DNA of 64,000 bases, taken from NCBI GenBank assembly GCA_003117195.1, contig BDSI01000062.1:351726-415725 (forward strand), given 5' to 3'. Origin of the DNA: Eudorina sp. 2006-703-Eu-15 (Eukaryota > Chlorophyta > Chlorophyceae > Chlamydomonadales > Volvocaceae). Below the pieces are notes generated by a model. The model made no database searches and was not told the DNA's origin. It saw only the letters and a program-made list of their open reading frames with translations. This document shows, in pieces, positions 50,870 through 62,800 of this stretch (positions are counted from its first letter, which is position 1; every line of letters begins with the position of its first letter). Position numbers and translations under genes: made by a program.

Positions 50870-52640
50870 GACCGACTGACACCGACGCACGACCCGCGCG
50901 CTGCGGCCCTGTATGTGCCCGTCCCCTACCTTCCGGCGGCGCGACCGACCTGCCGTACTGAGCAGACAACTAACTAAATCGCGCAGTGCATGCACGCTCC
51001 CGTAGCCACCGTCAGCAGTCCCAGATTCAGAATTGCTACGTTTTCTTCCAACCGCAAGCAACTCTCCCAGACACCCTTGCTTACTCAACGCACCACAGTC
51101 CCCTCTTTGCCCCCCATATGTTCTCCCGGCATTTGATTGCGATGGGCTGCCTGTCCGGGCGGCAGTTCCCTTCCCCCACCTCCGTCCCTCACCGACAGGT
51201 CAACGACCACCAGATGCAACTCCTACCTCAGCTGCCTGTCCCAGTCTATGGGCCGGGGAGACCATCATTGCACGCACCGCACCGCACCGCACCGACCGCA
51301 CTGTACCGGTGCAAATCTTATCCTCTGGCAGCTTGATTGCTCCCAGTCCTTCCGCATCCCACCTATCGGCACCTACCAAGGACAGGGCCATCATGGATAC
51401 TACTCGGACGCGTAACGTCAAGTCGCCATCACAGACCCCTGCGACCACACGCGTGCATACTGCCAGGCTGGCTGCGATGGATGGACCTCCGCCTACCTGT
51501 GTTGAGATAGGGTAGACCCCAACCTCGCCCCCGCCTCCGCCCCCGCCAAGGGGGATCAGCCCACACACCGAGGAGTGGGGACTGAGGCTCGTGGGCCTGC
51601 CATGCATCCGTGAGTACGGTCCGTGATATGAGGACGGTACGGCCGACGGATTACGGGTACGGTCGGTACCGGGTACGGAGATCCCTGTACGAACTGCTAC
51701 GGCCCACAGGCGTGTAACTCTGCTTCAGTGGCCGGCATCCCCGTCCGCGAGCCCGACTGCGGGAAGCATCTCCAAGATCGACTTGGACATGACCGATTTT
51801 ATGCAGATTTTATGTCGACGATCTCGTTCGGGGGTGGCACCATCCGCGGCTGCGAGAAGACTTCCTGAGGCTCCCCCATCTCGCTTGAGCCGCCTCCGCC
51901 GCCTCCGCCGCCTCAGCCACCATCACCGCCGCCGCCAGCAGCATCGCTGCTGCCGCCGCCACGATTGATGCCGCCACCGCTGCCGCCGCCGCCCCCGCGG
52001 CCCGGCTGCAGGCTTTGTTGCGGCGCGGCGCTGAGGGATTGCGGTGCCGTACCGGCCACACGTGAGTTCCCGCCGCCGCTACCACCGCCACCTCTGCCGC
52101 CGCCGCCGCCGCCGGGCACTGCGGCCGCCTCCTGCTGCTGCTCCATGCCCTTCCAGATCCGCGCGGAGTCCACCGCCAGCCGCCCGATCCGCAGGGCAAG
52201 GGCCGTGAGTGCCCGATGGCTGACGAAGAGCGGGCCGATCGTTGAAAGCATCGCAGCATTCATCAATAATTCGAGGTCTCTGCATGCTGCGAAGGGAAGC
52301 ATCGGAACCGCAGCGTTCACAGGCTCCCCACACCAGCAAGACCCACACACCAGCCCGGCAAGCAACAACAAATTTAACGCGAGAAAAATCATACAATTAC
52401 AAACAACAAGGCAGGGACTCAAACAGACAGGTGACAAGCACACATGAAGTACGTCGGATTCCCCGTGAGCCCAATCCAGGGCCTCCACATGACACAGCAT
52501 CCGCCTTGCCGTCCTGTACGGTACCCAATTCCAATACATCACAACGACAGAGCTATGGATGCACCAGTACGACACAGTGACAGCTGTGAACTCTCTAGCC
52601 AGGGCAGCTGCCTGCTGATGGCCCCGAACATTCCGCGCTG

Positions 52641-53012
52641 GTGGCAATTGGCGTGGAGCCCCACACCCGGCCGCCTGACCTGCTGCCGCCGGCCGCCAAG
52701 CCGGCCTCGGCGCCAAGCTCGTCAACTTCTTCAGATCCGGACGCCGACCTCAGCCCTGAGAAGAAGTGGGCTGATGCCTGGGCGAGGTTCCGCAAGGGCG
52801 TGGAGGTGTACCGTGGCCAGCTGAGGGAGCAGCTCGCCCGGGAGGAGCAGCGGCAAAGGATGCGGCGGAAGCGGAGGAGCAGCAACCAGCAAAAGAACGC
52901 AGCGGCAGCGGAGCAGGAGCGGCAAAGATACGAGGAACAGCTGCGCGCCCTGAAGGAGCAGCTGCAAGCTGCGGAGGAGCGATGGCGGGCTCAGGCGCAG
53001 CAGGAGGCTTAG
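52641..53012 (+). pseudogene. Coiled-coil coding fragment, no ATG
   Basis: An open frame of about 123 codons whose product begins with Pro/Ala/Ser-rich sequence. It then has WADAWARFRKGVEVYRGQLR and a long charged coiled coil (EEQRQRMRRKRRSS, RYEEQLRALKEQLQAAEERW) to a TAG. The frame has no upstream ATG, so it is probably an internal or terminal exon of a relic gene. The FR-GVEVYRGQLREQL segment resembles the two helices of the 23646-26172 protein. Confidence 0.4.
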
Positions 53013-53061
53013 GTGCAGCGGGATGCAGAGGCTCCTGTGCCGGTGCCTCCCCAAGCGGAGG

Positions 53062-53963
53062 CATCACCGGTGGCGGCGGCGGTCGAGGCATCACAGGCGC
53101 CACGAAGAGCTGCAGAGGCAGCGTCAGGCGACGCTTGCACAGCCGCCAGCGCCAGCCCCCAAAATGCTGGTGCTGGCCAGCACCCTGGCGCTGATGGTCC
53201 CCCAGTCCCAGGTGGCTGCAGGCGAGGTGAGGATGCCTCCGTGGGGAGAGAGGGGCGAGCAATGGAGGGTGGGAGGCGGCAGACTCTGCGAAGACTGGTG
53301 GCGGCGGAGCAGCAGCTCGCAGAAGCAGTAGCAGCAGCGGCGGCGGTGGAGCAGCAGCGCACAGAAGCAGTAACAGCGGAAGCGGCGGCGGTGGAGCAGC
53401 GTCAGGCGCCAGCCCCCAAATGCTGGTGCTGGCCCTGGCGCTGATGGTCCCCCGGTCCCAGGTGGCTGCAGGCCAGGTGAGGATGCCTCCATGGGGAGCC
53501 GTTGGCGGGGCTGGGCGACTGCCTGCCCCTCTCTCCCCACGGAGGCTTCCTCACCTGGCCTGCAGCCACCTGGGACCGGGGGACCATCAGCGCCAGGGCC
53601 AGCACCAGCATTTGGGGGCTGGCGCCTGACGCTGCTCCGCCGCCGCCGGTGCCGCTGTTACTGCTTCTGTGCGCTGCTGCTCCACCGCCGCCGCTGCTGC
53701 TACTGCTTCTGCGAGCTGCTGCTCCGCCGCCACCGGTCTTCGCAGAGTCTGCCGCCTCCCACCCTCCATTGCTCGCCCCTCTCTCCCCACGGAGGCTTCC
53801 TCACCTGGCCTGCAGCCACCTGGGACCGGGGGACCATCAGCGCCAGGGCCAGCACCAGCATTTTGGGGGCTGGCGCTGGCGGCTGTGCAAGCGTCGCCTG
53901 ACGCTGCCTCTGCAGCTCTTCATGGCGCCTGTGATGCCTCGACCGCCGCCGCAACCGGTGATG
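53062..53963. repeat. Long inverted repeat 1 (arms about 435 bp, spacer about 34 bp)
   Basis: Left arm 53062-53498 and right arm 53533-53963 are near-perfect reverse complements. Landmarks are CATCACCGGTGGCGG versus its complement at 53949-53963, GAGCTGCAGAGGCAGCGTCA versus TGACGCTGCCTCTGCAGCTC, and CCCCAAAATGCTGGTGCTGG versus CCAGCACCAGCATTTTGGGG. Within each arm there are also direct sub-repeats of the ATGCTGGTGCTGG...CTGATGGTCCC block. RNA from either strand would form a long duplex. Confidence 0.9.
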
Positions 53964-54019
53964 TTAACAACCTTGAGCCACACGCACTGCTGCCAGCCAT
54001 GATAGATGTCTCAGGCGGC

Positions 54020-55378
54020 AGCCGAGGTCAAGCTTGGGCCGGCGTGGCAGAGGCAGGGCTCCTCAGCCACACGTGCCGACTGCACGCGGTCATCAGCACA
54101 ACCTCCACAGACGGTGGACGACGGAGGATTTGAGTGGCCGGCTGTCCTGTGTGATTGAGCCCCATGTACAGCCACCCGCCGGGGACCTCCGCCTCCCCGC
54201 CAAGATGGAAGCTGTTGTGGTACAGGACAACCCTGCAGCCCTCTGCTGCACCAGGGCCGCCTACACATGTCTGGTTGTGGTGGGCAACACCCTGAGGGAC
54301 AAGTTTCGTGTGGTCCCGGGCCCTTGGTGAGTGTGTAGGAGCAGTACCGGGACAAGACTGTATCCAAGCTGTGCGAGAAAGACAGTGCTGAGGGCTGTGC
54401 AGTCGTTGAACGAGCAATGCCAGTGCTGTGCCCCCTGCACCACACTGGGGGGTGGGTAATGGTGTGGCTGCACTTCCCGCTTCACCCCACCACATGGTGG
54501 CGACGTCAGGCAAACCCCACATAACCGGGGGCGCAGATGCATGGGGACACAGTCCTCAACGGGATAGCGTAAAAGATGGTCGGGGTTTAGCCCACAAGGT
54601 TAGCCCACAAGGGTGCCCTGCTGTTTCTTGCCGCTCACTGTCACCCTTCCGTACCACTACAGCCTGTAAACAGGGGCTCAAGATTAGAGAGCCCCATTGC
54701 AGTACATGCATCCAGGCACTTGTCCTCCGGCACCACATACACCCCCGACTGTCTCATACACAATCCCGGTGAGGACTGTGTCCCCATCCGCACCCCAGTT
54801 GCGTGGGATTTGCCCGACACCGCCACCACGTGCTGGGGTGAAGCGGGAAGTGCCGCCGCACCATTACCCATCCCTAAGTGTGGTGCAGGGGGCACAACAC
54901 CAGCATCACTCGTTCAACGACTGCACGGCCCCTGGCACTGTCTTTATCACACAGCTTGGATACAAGCAAGCTTGTCCCGGTAATGCTCCCACACACTCAC
55001 CGGGCGGGTTGCACTTCTAAACACACTCACCAAGAGCCCTGAACCACACGAAGCTTGCCCCTCAGGGTGTTGCCCAGCACAACCAGACATGCATAGGTGG
55101 CCCTGGTGCGGCAGAGGGCTGAAGGGTTGTCCTGTACCACAACAGCTTCCATCTTGGCGGGGAGGCGGAGGTCCCGTGGCTGTACATGGGGCTCAATCCC
55201 GGCGGAGGTCCCGTGGCTGCCGGACAGTGGGCCACTCAAATCCTCTGCTTTCAACCGTCTGTCGAGGTTGTGCTGATGACCACGTGCAGTCGGCACGTGT
55301 GGCTGAGGAGCCCTCCCTCAGCCACGCCGGCCCCGAGTGCAACAAGGCTAGGGTGCCAGCGGCGAGCTTGACCTCGGC
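54020..55378. repeat. Long inverted repeat 2 (arms about 540-610 bp, spacer about 205 bp)
   Basis: Left arm 54020-54560, right arm 54766-55378 in inverse orientation. Landmarks are GATGGAAGCTGTTGTGGTAC (54203) versus GTACCACAACAGCTTCCATC (55134), and GACTGTGTCC (54774) versus GGACACAGTC (54545). The arms differ by scattered substitutions and a small internal duplication on the right (GGAGGTCCCGTGGCTG, 55167 and 55204), so they are more diverged than inverted repeat 1. Confidence 0.88.
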
Positions 55379-56696
55379 AGCGGTGAGGGTGGTGTCTGCT
55401 GCTGCGGCTGCAGATGCTGTCGCTGTCGAGGAGAGCGCTCAAGGTGGACTAGACAATAGCCGGGCTGCTGGGCAGCGCCTCCTGCTGTGAGGCGCCCGCC
55501 GGTGCAGGTGGCTCCGGCTCCTGGGAGAGGAGAGGCAGGGTGACGTCCGCGGGCTGCGACAGCAGCAGCAGCAGCAGCAGCAGGAGCGGGGCCGCCGCCG
55601 CGTTCAGGGTCAGTGGGCAGTCCATGATGGATTACTGAGCAGGAGATAGATGATGCTCCAGAGCAGCAGCATTGGTCGCGGAGGCCTTTGGGTCGTTCAA
55701 GCTGCGGCCGCGATTCAAGTGGTGGGTCGCCGGCATACAGAGCGCAGGAGCAGCAGCACCCCAGCTCAGCTCACGCAAGGTAGGGGCGGCAAACGAGCAG
55801 ACAGACAGAACCGGATATGCCCGCGTACTAGAGATATGCTGGGGCAAAATGAAATTTGAGCTTGCGGATATGGGTGTCGTACAGCCGTTGGCGGCGCCAG
55901 CAGCTCCGCCCCCGTGAGCAGCGCCCAGGTCGCGTGGTCCACAGTAAGGTGCTGTCCGCCAGCGCGGCCACCAGCTCGTCCAAGTACGACGGAGGCAGCC
56001 TGCCCTCGTCGAACGCGTACGTTTTCAGGGTAATCTGGACCGGGATCCTAAGCGCCAAAACAACTTCGATCAGCTGGGCGCTCAGCACTGCCGCGGCATG
56101 GGGCAGGCCTTGTCCCTCCGATGGTGAGGTCGGCACCGGCAGCAGCCCGTGGACGGCCCGCGCCGCGGTGTTGGCGGCGCAGAGGCTGCGGCTCCAGTGC
56201 CGAAGAGCGCACACTCGGAGCAGGGGGCGAGAGCCAGGCGGACGGCGGATGAGGCTGCGACACCGGCGCTTGCGGGGATTGGGCTTTGCTTCAAGGTCTT
56301 CGGCGTTGTGTAATCCATGGCAACTGTCAAGGCCCATACGGCCGAGGCGCAAGCAAGCGGCTGATGCTGCTGATGCTGCTGATGCTGCCATCCATGTCGG
56401 CGATGTTGGAACTGGCCGACCCGGGCGGTGAGTCATCGAAGGAGAGCGCGTGGAGGGTCAACAGGGCGCTGCAGACGAGGCGGTTGTGCAAGATGGCGCC
56501 GGCCGCTGTGTCTAGCCGCCACCACCATCGTCTGAACAGTTCTTGGAACACGCCGATACGAAACTAGATCCAAAATCACATCCAGGTAGCGTTTCAACTG
56601 GGCGTGCACGTGAGCTGCGGACGGCCCTGATGGATAGCTGCCAGGCGCGGAAGAGCGCCCTCGCGGCTGCGGCTGCGGCTCAGGGTCGCGGCTACG

Positions 56697-56728
<32 letters not shown>

Positions 56729-56833
56729 CATTCTGTTTCAACAACTGCAGCAGCTGATATGCGGCGTCGGGAAGCTTCTCGAACGCTTCTTCCAGGTCCG
56801 CGGGCAGCAACCTTCGCGGCCCTGCTGCGCTCG

Positions 56834-56859
56834 TCCCTCGGGCGGGTCCCTCGGGCGGG
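56834..56859. repeat. 13-bp tandem duplication, frameshift in MYND copy 2
   Basis: TCCCTCGGGCGGG occurs twice in succession. Copy 1 has it once (49429-49441). The extra 13 bp shifts the N-terminal reading frame. Confidence 0.95.
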
Positions 56860-56931
56860 TCGAGCGCGCGAGGACTGCTGGCTGCCGCGCTGCTGGCCCG
56901 ATTGAGATGCCGCTGCTGCTGCTTGTCGCAT

Positions 56932-59829
56932 TTTTAAACGTAGCTATGTCGCTGGTTGGCTGACTGACTTCCCAGCGTTGTGGGGCAATCCACTGCGGTC
57001 CTCCTTGAAACCCTCAACCCTAAACCCCTTGATAATGATGTAAAGCCTCATATAACCACATAAGAAACCCAAATTATTCTCGTGAGCACTCCATCCATTT
57101 GGCGAGATCATCACCAGTCATCGAGACTGCTCGAACTCACTCGGTAGAGCTGTTCCTGCTGGGTTGCAATCGTTGACAAGGGCTGACTAAGAAAGAGTAA
57201 CCCGTAAATCTGCATGATTGCGGACAGACGTCCTCGAGGTTGACTCTGAGCCAATGTTACGCTTGCTTCTCGTGGCCCCGTTCGTACTTACGCGAACTCC
57301 AACGACCCTGCCCGAGGCGTTTCGGTTCCGCAGTTCCGCGCTCCTCGCGTTCCCAGCAAGACCTTGCGCACTTGCTTGCTGCTCCCCATACCGGTAACCT
57401 GGCCTATGCCGCCCATTGTATGAATGCATGAACGTTAAAGCGGACTACAAAGGGATCAGCGGTAGGTGTATAGGAGGGCAAGCCTCAGCTTGTCTTATCT
57501 GGTTCAATTGAACCCCCTGCAGGCCCCACCGACAATGCCCATTGTCATGAGCAAGATGGAGCAACTGAGCGCTCGCCGGGCCGCCCGCCCCAGTACGTCA
57601 TTCCTCAAATACGTCATTTTCCCAGATGCGAATGAACGAGGTAACAGAGACCCAGCCACGGGCCACCAGGCCGCGGAATCAGCGTCCCTTCCGGGCCAAC
57701 TAGCAAGTGTAGTTCATCCAGCTACGTACCTATCCGGCGGCCCCGGGTCCTGGCCCCAACTCGCACGCGAGATGCAACACACCGGCGGCAGGCACGCACC
57801 GATGTTCATTCGATCGATCCCGTTGCGCACGAGGGGTCCGCTGTAATGATACCGTTTCCACGCAGTCGTTCAGCCATCCTGTAGATTACCGTATACAACC
57901 CGTCCATGAGCAATTCAGCACTTGCTAGACCCGCATCAATTTACGGTATGTACCGGCATTTGACCCACATCGAAATGGCCGCTTTTTCTGCTTTGCTTAC
58001 CGACCACGTTGCTCGTTAGTACCGAACGGTATCATTCAGCATTGGTTGCAGCTTTGCAGCAACACCACGCACGCAGCATGGGCGCTGCCGTCTCCATACA
58101 CACACGGCGGCACACGTTTTCCGATGCGGTGTTAACCGAAAGCAGTGTACGGCAATGGGGCCATGCACGACACTGGGGACCGTGTACGGGACGCACTTGG
58201 CACGCAGGACCCGCTGCCCTGTATGTGGCCGTCCGCTTCCGGCAGCACGACCGACCTGCCGCACTGAGCAGGCAGCTGACTGAATCGCAGTGCGTGCACG
58301 CTCCCGTAGCCAGCGTCAGCAGATCCAGATGCGACATTTCTGCGTTTGGTTCCAACCGCAAATCCAAAGCAAACCTCCCAGGTTGTCCTGGAAAACACCC
58401 TTGCTTGCCCAACGCACTGCGGTCCCCTCTTCGCCGCTGTTATGTGCTCCCGGCATTTGATTGCGATGGGCTGCCTGTCGTTGCGGCGGGCAGCTCCCTT
58501 CCCCCACCTCCGTCCCTCACCGGCAGATTGACGACCACCAGATGCGAAACCTACCTCGGCTACCTGTCCCCCCGCATCCGGGGGGACCATCATCGCTCGC
58601 ACTGCACCGTACCGTACGGCACCGTACCGTACCGCACCCGCGCAAACCTTATCCTCCGGCAGCTTGATTGCTCCCAGTCCTTCCGCATCCCACCTACCGG
58701 CACCTACCAAGGACAGGGCCATCATGGATACTACTCGGACGCGTAACGTCAAGTCGCCATCACAGACCCCTGCGACCACACGCGTGCACACTGCCAGGCT
58801 GGCTGCGAGGTACTCGCGGATGGACCTCCGCCTACCTGTGTCAAGATAGGGTACGGTAGGCCCCAACCTCGCCACCGCCACCGCCGCCACCACCCGCCAC
58901 CACCGCCACCACCGCCACCGCCGCCACCGCCGCTACCGCCGCCATCGCCGCCACCACAGCCACCGGGGATCAGCTCTCACACCGAGGAGTGGGGACTGCG
59001 GCTCGTGGGCCAGTCATGCATCCGTGAGTACGACCCGTGATATGAGGACGGTAGCACGGTACGGCCAACGGATCACGGGTACGGCCGATGCTGGGTACGG
59101 AGATCCGTACACTAACTGATATGGCCCGCAGGCGTGTGACCTCTGCTACAATAGTCGGCATCCACTCCGTCCGCGCGTCCGTCCGCCCGTGAGAAGCCTC
59201 CGACATCGACTCGGACGCGACCGACTTCAATCATATTATGCATAATGAGTAACCTCGCGGCCAACTACTCCAGGCACGGCGTCTGACGGTGCGCGCCATG
59301 GATGCTCGTCCCAACCGACCAACCCACCGTCCTAACGACCTTGACCCCGTGACTGGGCGCGACGTCTCTTTCGCAGGGGCCTTGGGCCAATGTTCGACCC
59401 GCCCTAGCTATAGCCGTCACTACCCAGCCACATGGGCCTTACATGCCGAACATAGACTTGGGACAATAAGACCCCCGCACAACCAGCCCTCTTCTCCTCA
59501 GGTGCCGACGATCGACTGGCCCAGCAATGTTGCCGTACTGATGTACGACAAGGTGTAGTACAGCATCTTCAGGTCCGAGCGTCCGACCCGCCGGCGGCGA
59601 AACCTCGCGAAGAACAGGAAAAATGCTCCTGCCCGTACTCGGCTCCGCGAGCAAGTCGATATGACCGCTCTGGATCTATGGCGACAAACCCGGATCTGGA
59701 TCTAGACACATGACCACAGCTTCGGCCACAGGTCGCCCCGCTCTAAGATATGAACCACACCCACATAATATCATCATAGTCCCCCGCCATCCCGCTCCTG
59801 GACCCGACCCCCGCGATCGACCCCGACCC
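56932..59829. other. Flank between MYND copy 3 and copy 2
   Basis: No gene recognised. 56932-59250 is the duplicate of 49538-51814. From about 59287 the sequence matches 43490 onward, the 3' flank of copy 1. A TGTAA signal candidate for copy 3 (TTACA on plus) is at 59439-59443, about 390 bp past its stop. A (CCGCCACC)n tract lies at about 58864-58966. Confidence 0.5.
58864..58966. repeat. (CCGCCACC)n-like tract
   Basis: A run of CCGCCACC, CCACCGCC and CCGCTACC units. The homologous place in the other duplicate (51522-51545) has only a short CGCCCCCGCCTCCGCC, so the array expanded locally. Confidence 0.85.
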
Positions 59830-62800
59830 TTAACCATCGGCCTCCGTTACATCTCCCGCTGTTTTGACCACCGCCTCCGTCGCCGCCTTGCCCACCGTCA
59901 TCGTCGCCTCCGCCGCCTCAGCCGCCGCCTCAGCCCCCGTCCCGACCGGCCTGACGACGACGACGCACTCCGCCTTGTGACCCGCCGCCCAGTGTCCTTT
60001 TTGGCAGTCGCGGCTGCAGTACGACACTGTACGGCAGCGGCCGCAGGCCTGCAGCCGCAGCTCCGCCTCCGTGTCGCCCTCCAGGTTGCTGCAGGCGGGG
60101 TTGGAGCACGTGCGCAGGGCCGAGGACAGATCCGCCGGGGAGGCTAGGCTGCGAGCCGCCATCGCTGCAGCCGACGACGACAGCTGAACCACCCGTATGC
60201 CCGCCGCCACTGCCTGCAGGTCTTCGCCACTGATGTCCTCCTCGCCCGCCGCCAGACCCGCGACGGCCCATCGGCTCAGCCGTGACGCCAGCGCCTCCAC
60301 CTCCATCGCCAGAAGCTTCCACCTGTGGTCGTTGCCCGATGCCCGCAGGTCCGCCGCCAGGCTGCGGACGAGCTCCGGAGGCCAGTACGACACTGGCTGT
60401 GACGGCGCCGCTGCAGCCGCCGCCGGGTCGGCCGCGACGGATGCGGTCGCCGCCGCCGCTGCCGTACCACCGCCTTTATTGTACTTGCGGGAGCGGCCGC
60501 ACGTGCCGCCCCCGCTGGCGCCCGCTGCTCGCTGGGCCTTCGACGCTTCCGCCGCTGCCGCCGCCGCCGCCCTGACGTCTTGCGGCATCGCTTCCGCCAC
60601 CAGAACCAGTGCCGTAGCTAGCCGTTGCTTCCAGTCGGGCGGATCGGATGGACCGCCACCTCCGACACCCTCCTGCAGGGCCCTGAGGCCGATGCCCAGC
60701 ACTGATAGCACCTGGCACCGCTGCAGCAGTCGGATTCGCCAGTCATCCCCGCTGGCGCCGGCGGACCCAGCCGCGTCAGGATGAGCATCCGTTACGTCAG
60801 GCCCGCCGCTACCGCCACCATCAGCGCTGCCGCGGCCGTAAATGTTGCCGGTTGTGGCGCGGTCGTCACCGCTGCTGGATGTTGTGGCGCGGCTACCGGC
60901 CAGCCCCGAGCTGCCCGCGGAGGCAGACTCCTCGACGGCTCCGGAACCCCGTACGGACGACGCCAACATGCAAGCCCAGTCGATATGCATTCCCAGCGTG
61001 TTCCAGAAACCCGCCGCCGCCTTGTCCGTGCCGCCCTCGACGGCTGCCGCCACGTCATCACGACCGCGCAGTTTCTTGAAATCCTTGATCAGCTGATCCG
61101 CACTGCGCGGCAAGGCTGACTGTGCGACAGGCACCAGCACAGCCGCCAGCCGGCACAGCGGCGGCGGCGGCGGCGTTGGCGGCGGCGGCGTTGGCGGCGG
61201 CGGCGTTGGCGGCGGCACCGGCGGCGGCACCCTCGGCTCCGCGCCAACGGGCGTCGTATGGAGCGTACCCTGTCGCCTGACATCGCACATCCGTAGGAGT
61301 GCGTGGATGCTGTGCAGCATCACCGCGTTTAGCTCCGAAACCATCACGAGGTAGTTGGCCGTGTCCCCCTGTATGCACGGCACCCCGCTCGTGGGGTACC
61401 CGCCGGCGAACATAGCTTGCACTGCCGCCAAGTAGCTTTCCTCCCGGCTGAGCAGCTTGTACAGTGTGGCCGCGAAGGACGCCACCTGCCGGTCACTGCC
61501 GTACGCTAGCATGTACGGCAATGGGTGGATAGTGGTGTTCTTCAGCAACGCCCCCAGCAAGCGGTACTCGGGGCCACACGAATCCCGGCAGGCGCGACGC
61601 AGCAGGCGCTCCAGGGCGGGCAGCAGGCCGCCGGTCAGCGCCGCCGCGACGTCCGGCGGCGGCGCCAGTGGCGGCGCGGCAGTAGGGGGCGCATCGCCGC
61701 CTTCAAATTTGAATTAAGGCGGGTTCAGGGCCCATGACCAGGTCAGGTGGTGGTTTTCAACCGACATGGCCGATCGATTCAAGCACAGGTTGGCGGCGTC
61801 AAAGGATCCCGCTTTGGTTTTGGTTAGTCAACGAAACTAACTATGCCGTACAAATGCTTTTAATTTTACCGCCAAGGTACGGTACGGCACCACCAAGACA
61901 ACCTGCCGCAGACAGGTCGCGCACGCCGTACAGTCAGGGCGGCAAATGCCATCGTACACCCCCTGCCTCACCAGTCCCTGCGTTTGGCAGCTATACCTCT
62001 GGTAAGGCCCTCACAACAACGAACACCGACCGCACGTCTTACCGCCGCCAGAGGACGAGATGACACCGGCGTCTTCGGGCCCGCGATGACTGCCGCCGTC
62101 CTCTCCGCCGCCGTTGCCGCCGCCGCGTGTGCCGCCGTTGGCCTCTCCAGGCGGCAGCTGAGGCCACAGCAGGGGGGCGAGGCGTCCCACACTTCCGGTC
62201 CCAAGCCACCACGCCACATGGCCCAGAACATCGACCGTCAACCGCCAACGGTCAACCAACATGTCCGCGCGCCAGCGGTCGCTACCGCCAGCTGCTGTGG
62301 ACGCAGCGGGCGTGGCAACGACGGCGCTGTCGTTGCGGTACAGCATCGCACATACAGTCTCCAACGCCTGATCGGCAACGTGGACGATCTCGTTCGGGGG
62401 TAGCACCATCCGCGGCTGCAAGAAGACTTCCTGAGGCTCCACCATCTCGCTTGAGCTGCCGTCACCGCTGCCGCCGCCACGAGCAATACCGCCACCGCTG
62501 CCGCCGCCGCCCCCGCGGCCCGGCTGCAGGCTTGGCTGCGGCGCGGCGCTGAGGGATTGCGGTGCCGTACCGGCCACGCGCGAGCTTCCGCCGCCGCTAC
62601 CACCGCCAACATTGCCGCCGCCGCCGCTGCCGCCGGGCACTGCGGCCGCCGCCTCCTCCTCCCGGCGCTCCCAGACCCGCGCGGAGTCCACCGCCAGCCG
62701 CCCGATCCGCAGGGCTAGGGCAGTGAGTGCCCGATGGCTGACGAAGGGCGGGCCAATCGTTGACAGTGTCACCGCGTGCAGCAATAGCTCGAGCGCCCTG

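Larger units (their letters stand above)
49538..51814. other. 5' flank of MYND copy 1, duplicated at 56932-59250
   Basis: No gene recognised. Most of the block aligns by eye with 56932-59250, the equivalent flank of copy 2. Shared landmarks are ACTCCATCCATT...GGCGAGATCATCACCAG, GCATGAACGTTA, ATGCCCATTGTCATGAGCAA and an almost identical stretch at 51331-51468 (versus 58661-58797). It holds a small hairpin at 50338-50372, a 16-bp minisatellite and a long ACGC microsatellite. It probably includes the promoter of copy 1. Confidence 0.55.
52331..55871. mobile_element. 3.5-kb insertion in MYND copy 2, carrying two giant inverted repeats
   Basis: This block interrupts the MYND homology and replaces about 460 bp of exon 1. 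It includes a plus-strand coiled-coil frame (52641-53012), two long inverted repeats (53062-53963 and 54020-55378) and a (CAG)8 tract at 55561-55584. No transposase, reverse transcriptase or terminal repeats were recognised, so whether it is one element or several nested events is unknown. Confidence 0.5.
51815..56931 (-). pseudogene. MYND-family copy 2, disrupted and truncated
   Basis: The 5' part (56931 to about 55872) matches exon 1 of copies 1 and 3: MRQ-Ala start, LLPADLEEAFEKLPDA, poly-Gln, RYLDVILDLVSYRRVP, LLTLHALSFDDSPPG and AFDEGRLPPSYLDELVAALA. The middle of exon 1 is replaced by a 3.5-kb insertion (52331-55871). A further piece, about 52330-51815, matches the ALTALALRIGRLAVDSAR to Gly-rich region. 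The homology then stops and no exon 2 with a MYND finger follows. A 13-bp tandem duplication (TCCCTCGGGCGGG, 56834-56859) shifts the frame near the start. The outer pieces are clearly homologous, so this is a dead copy. Confidence 0.85.
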
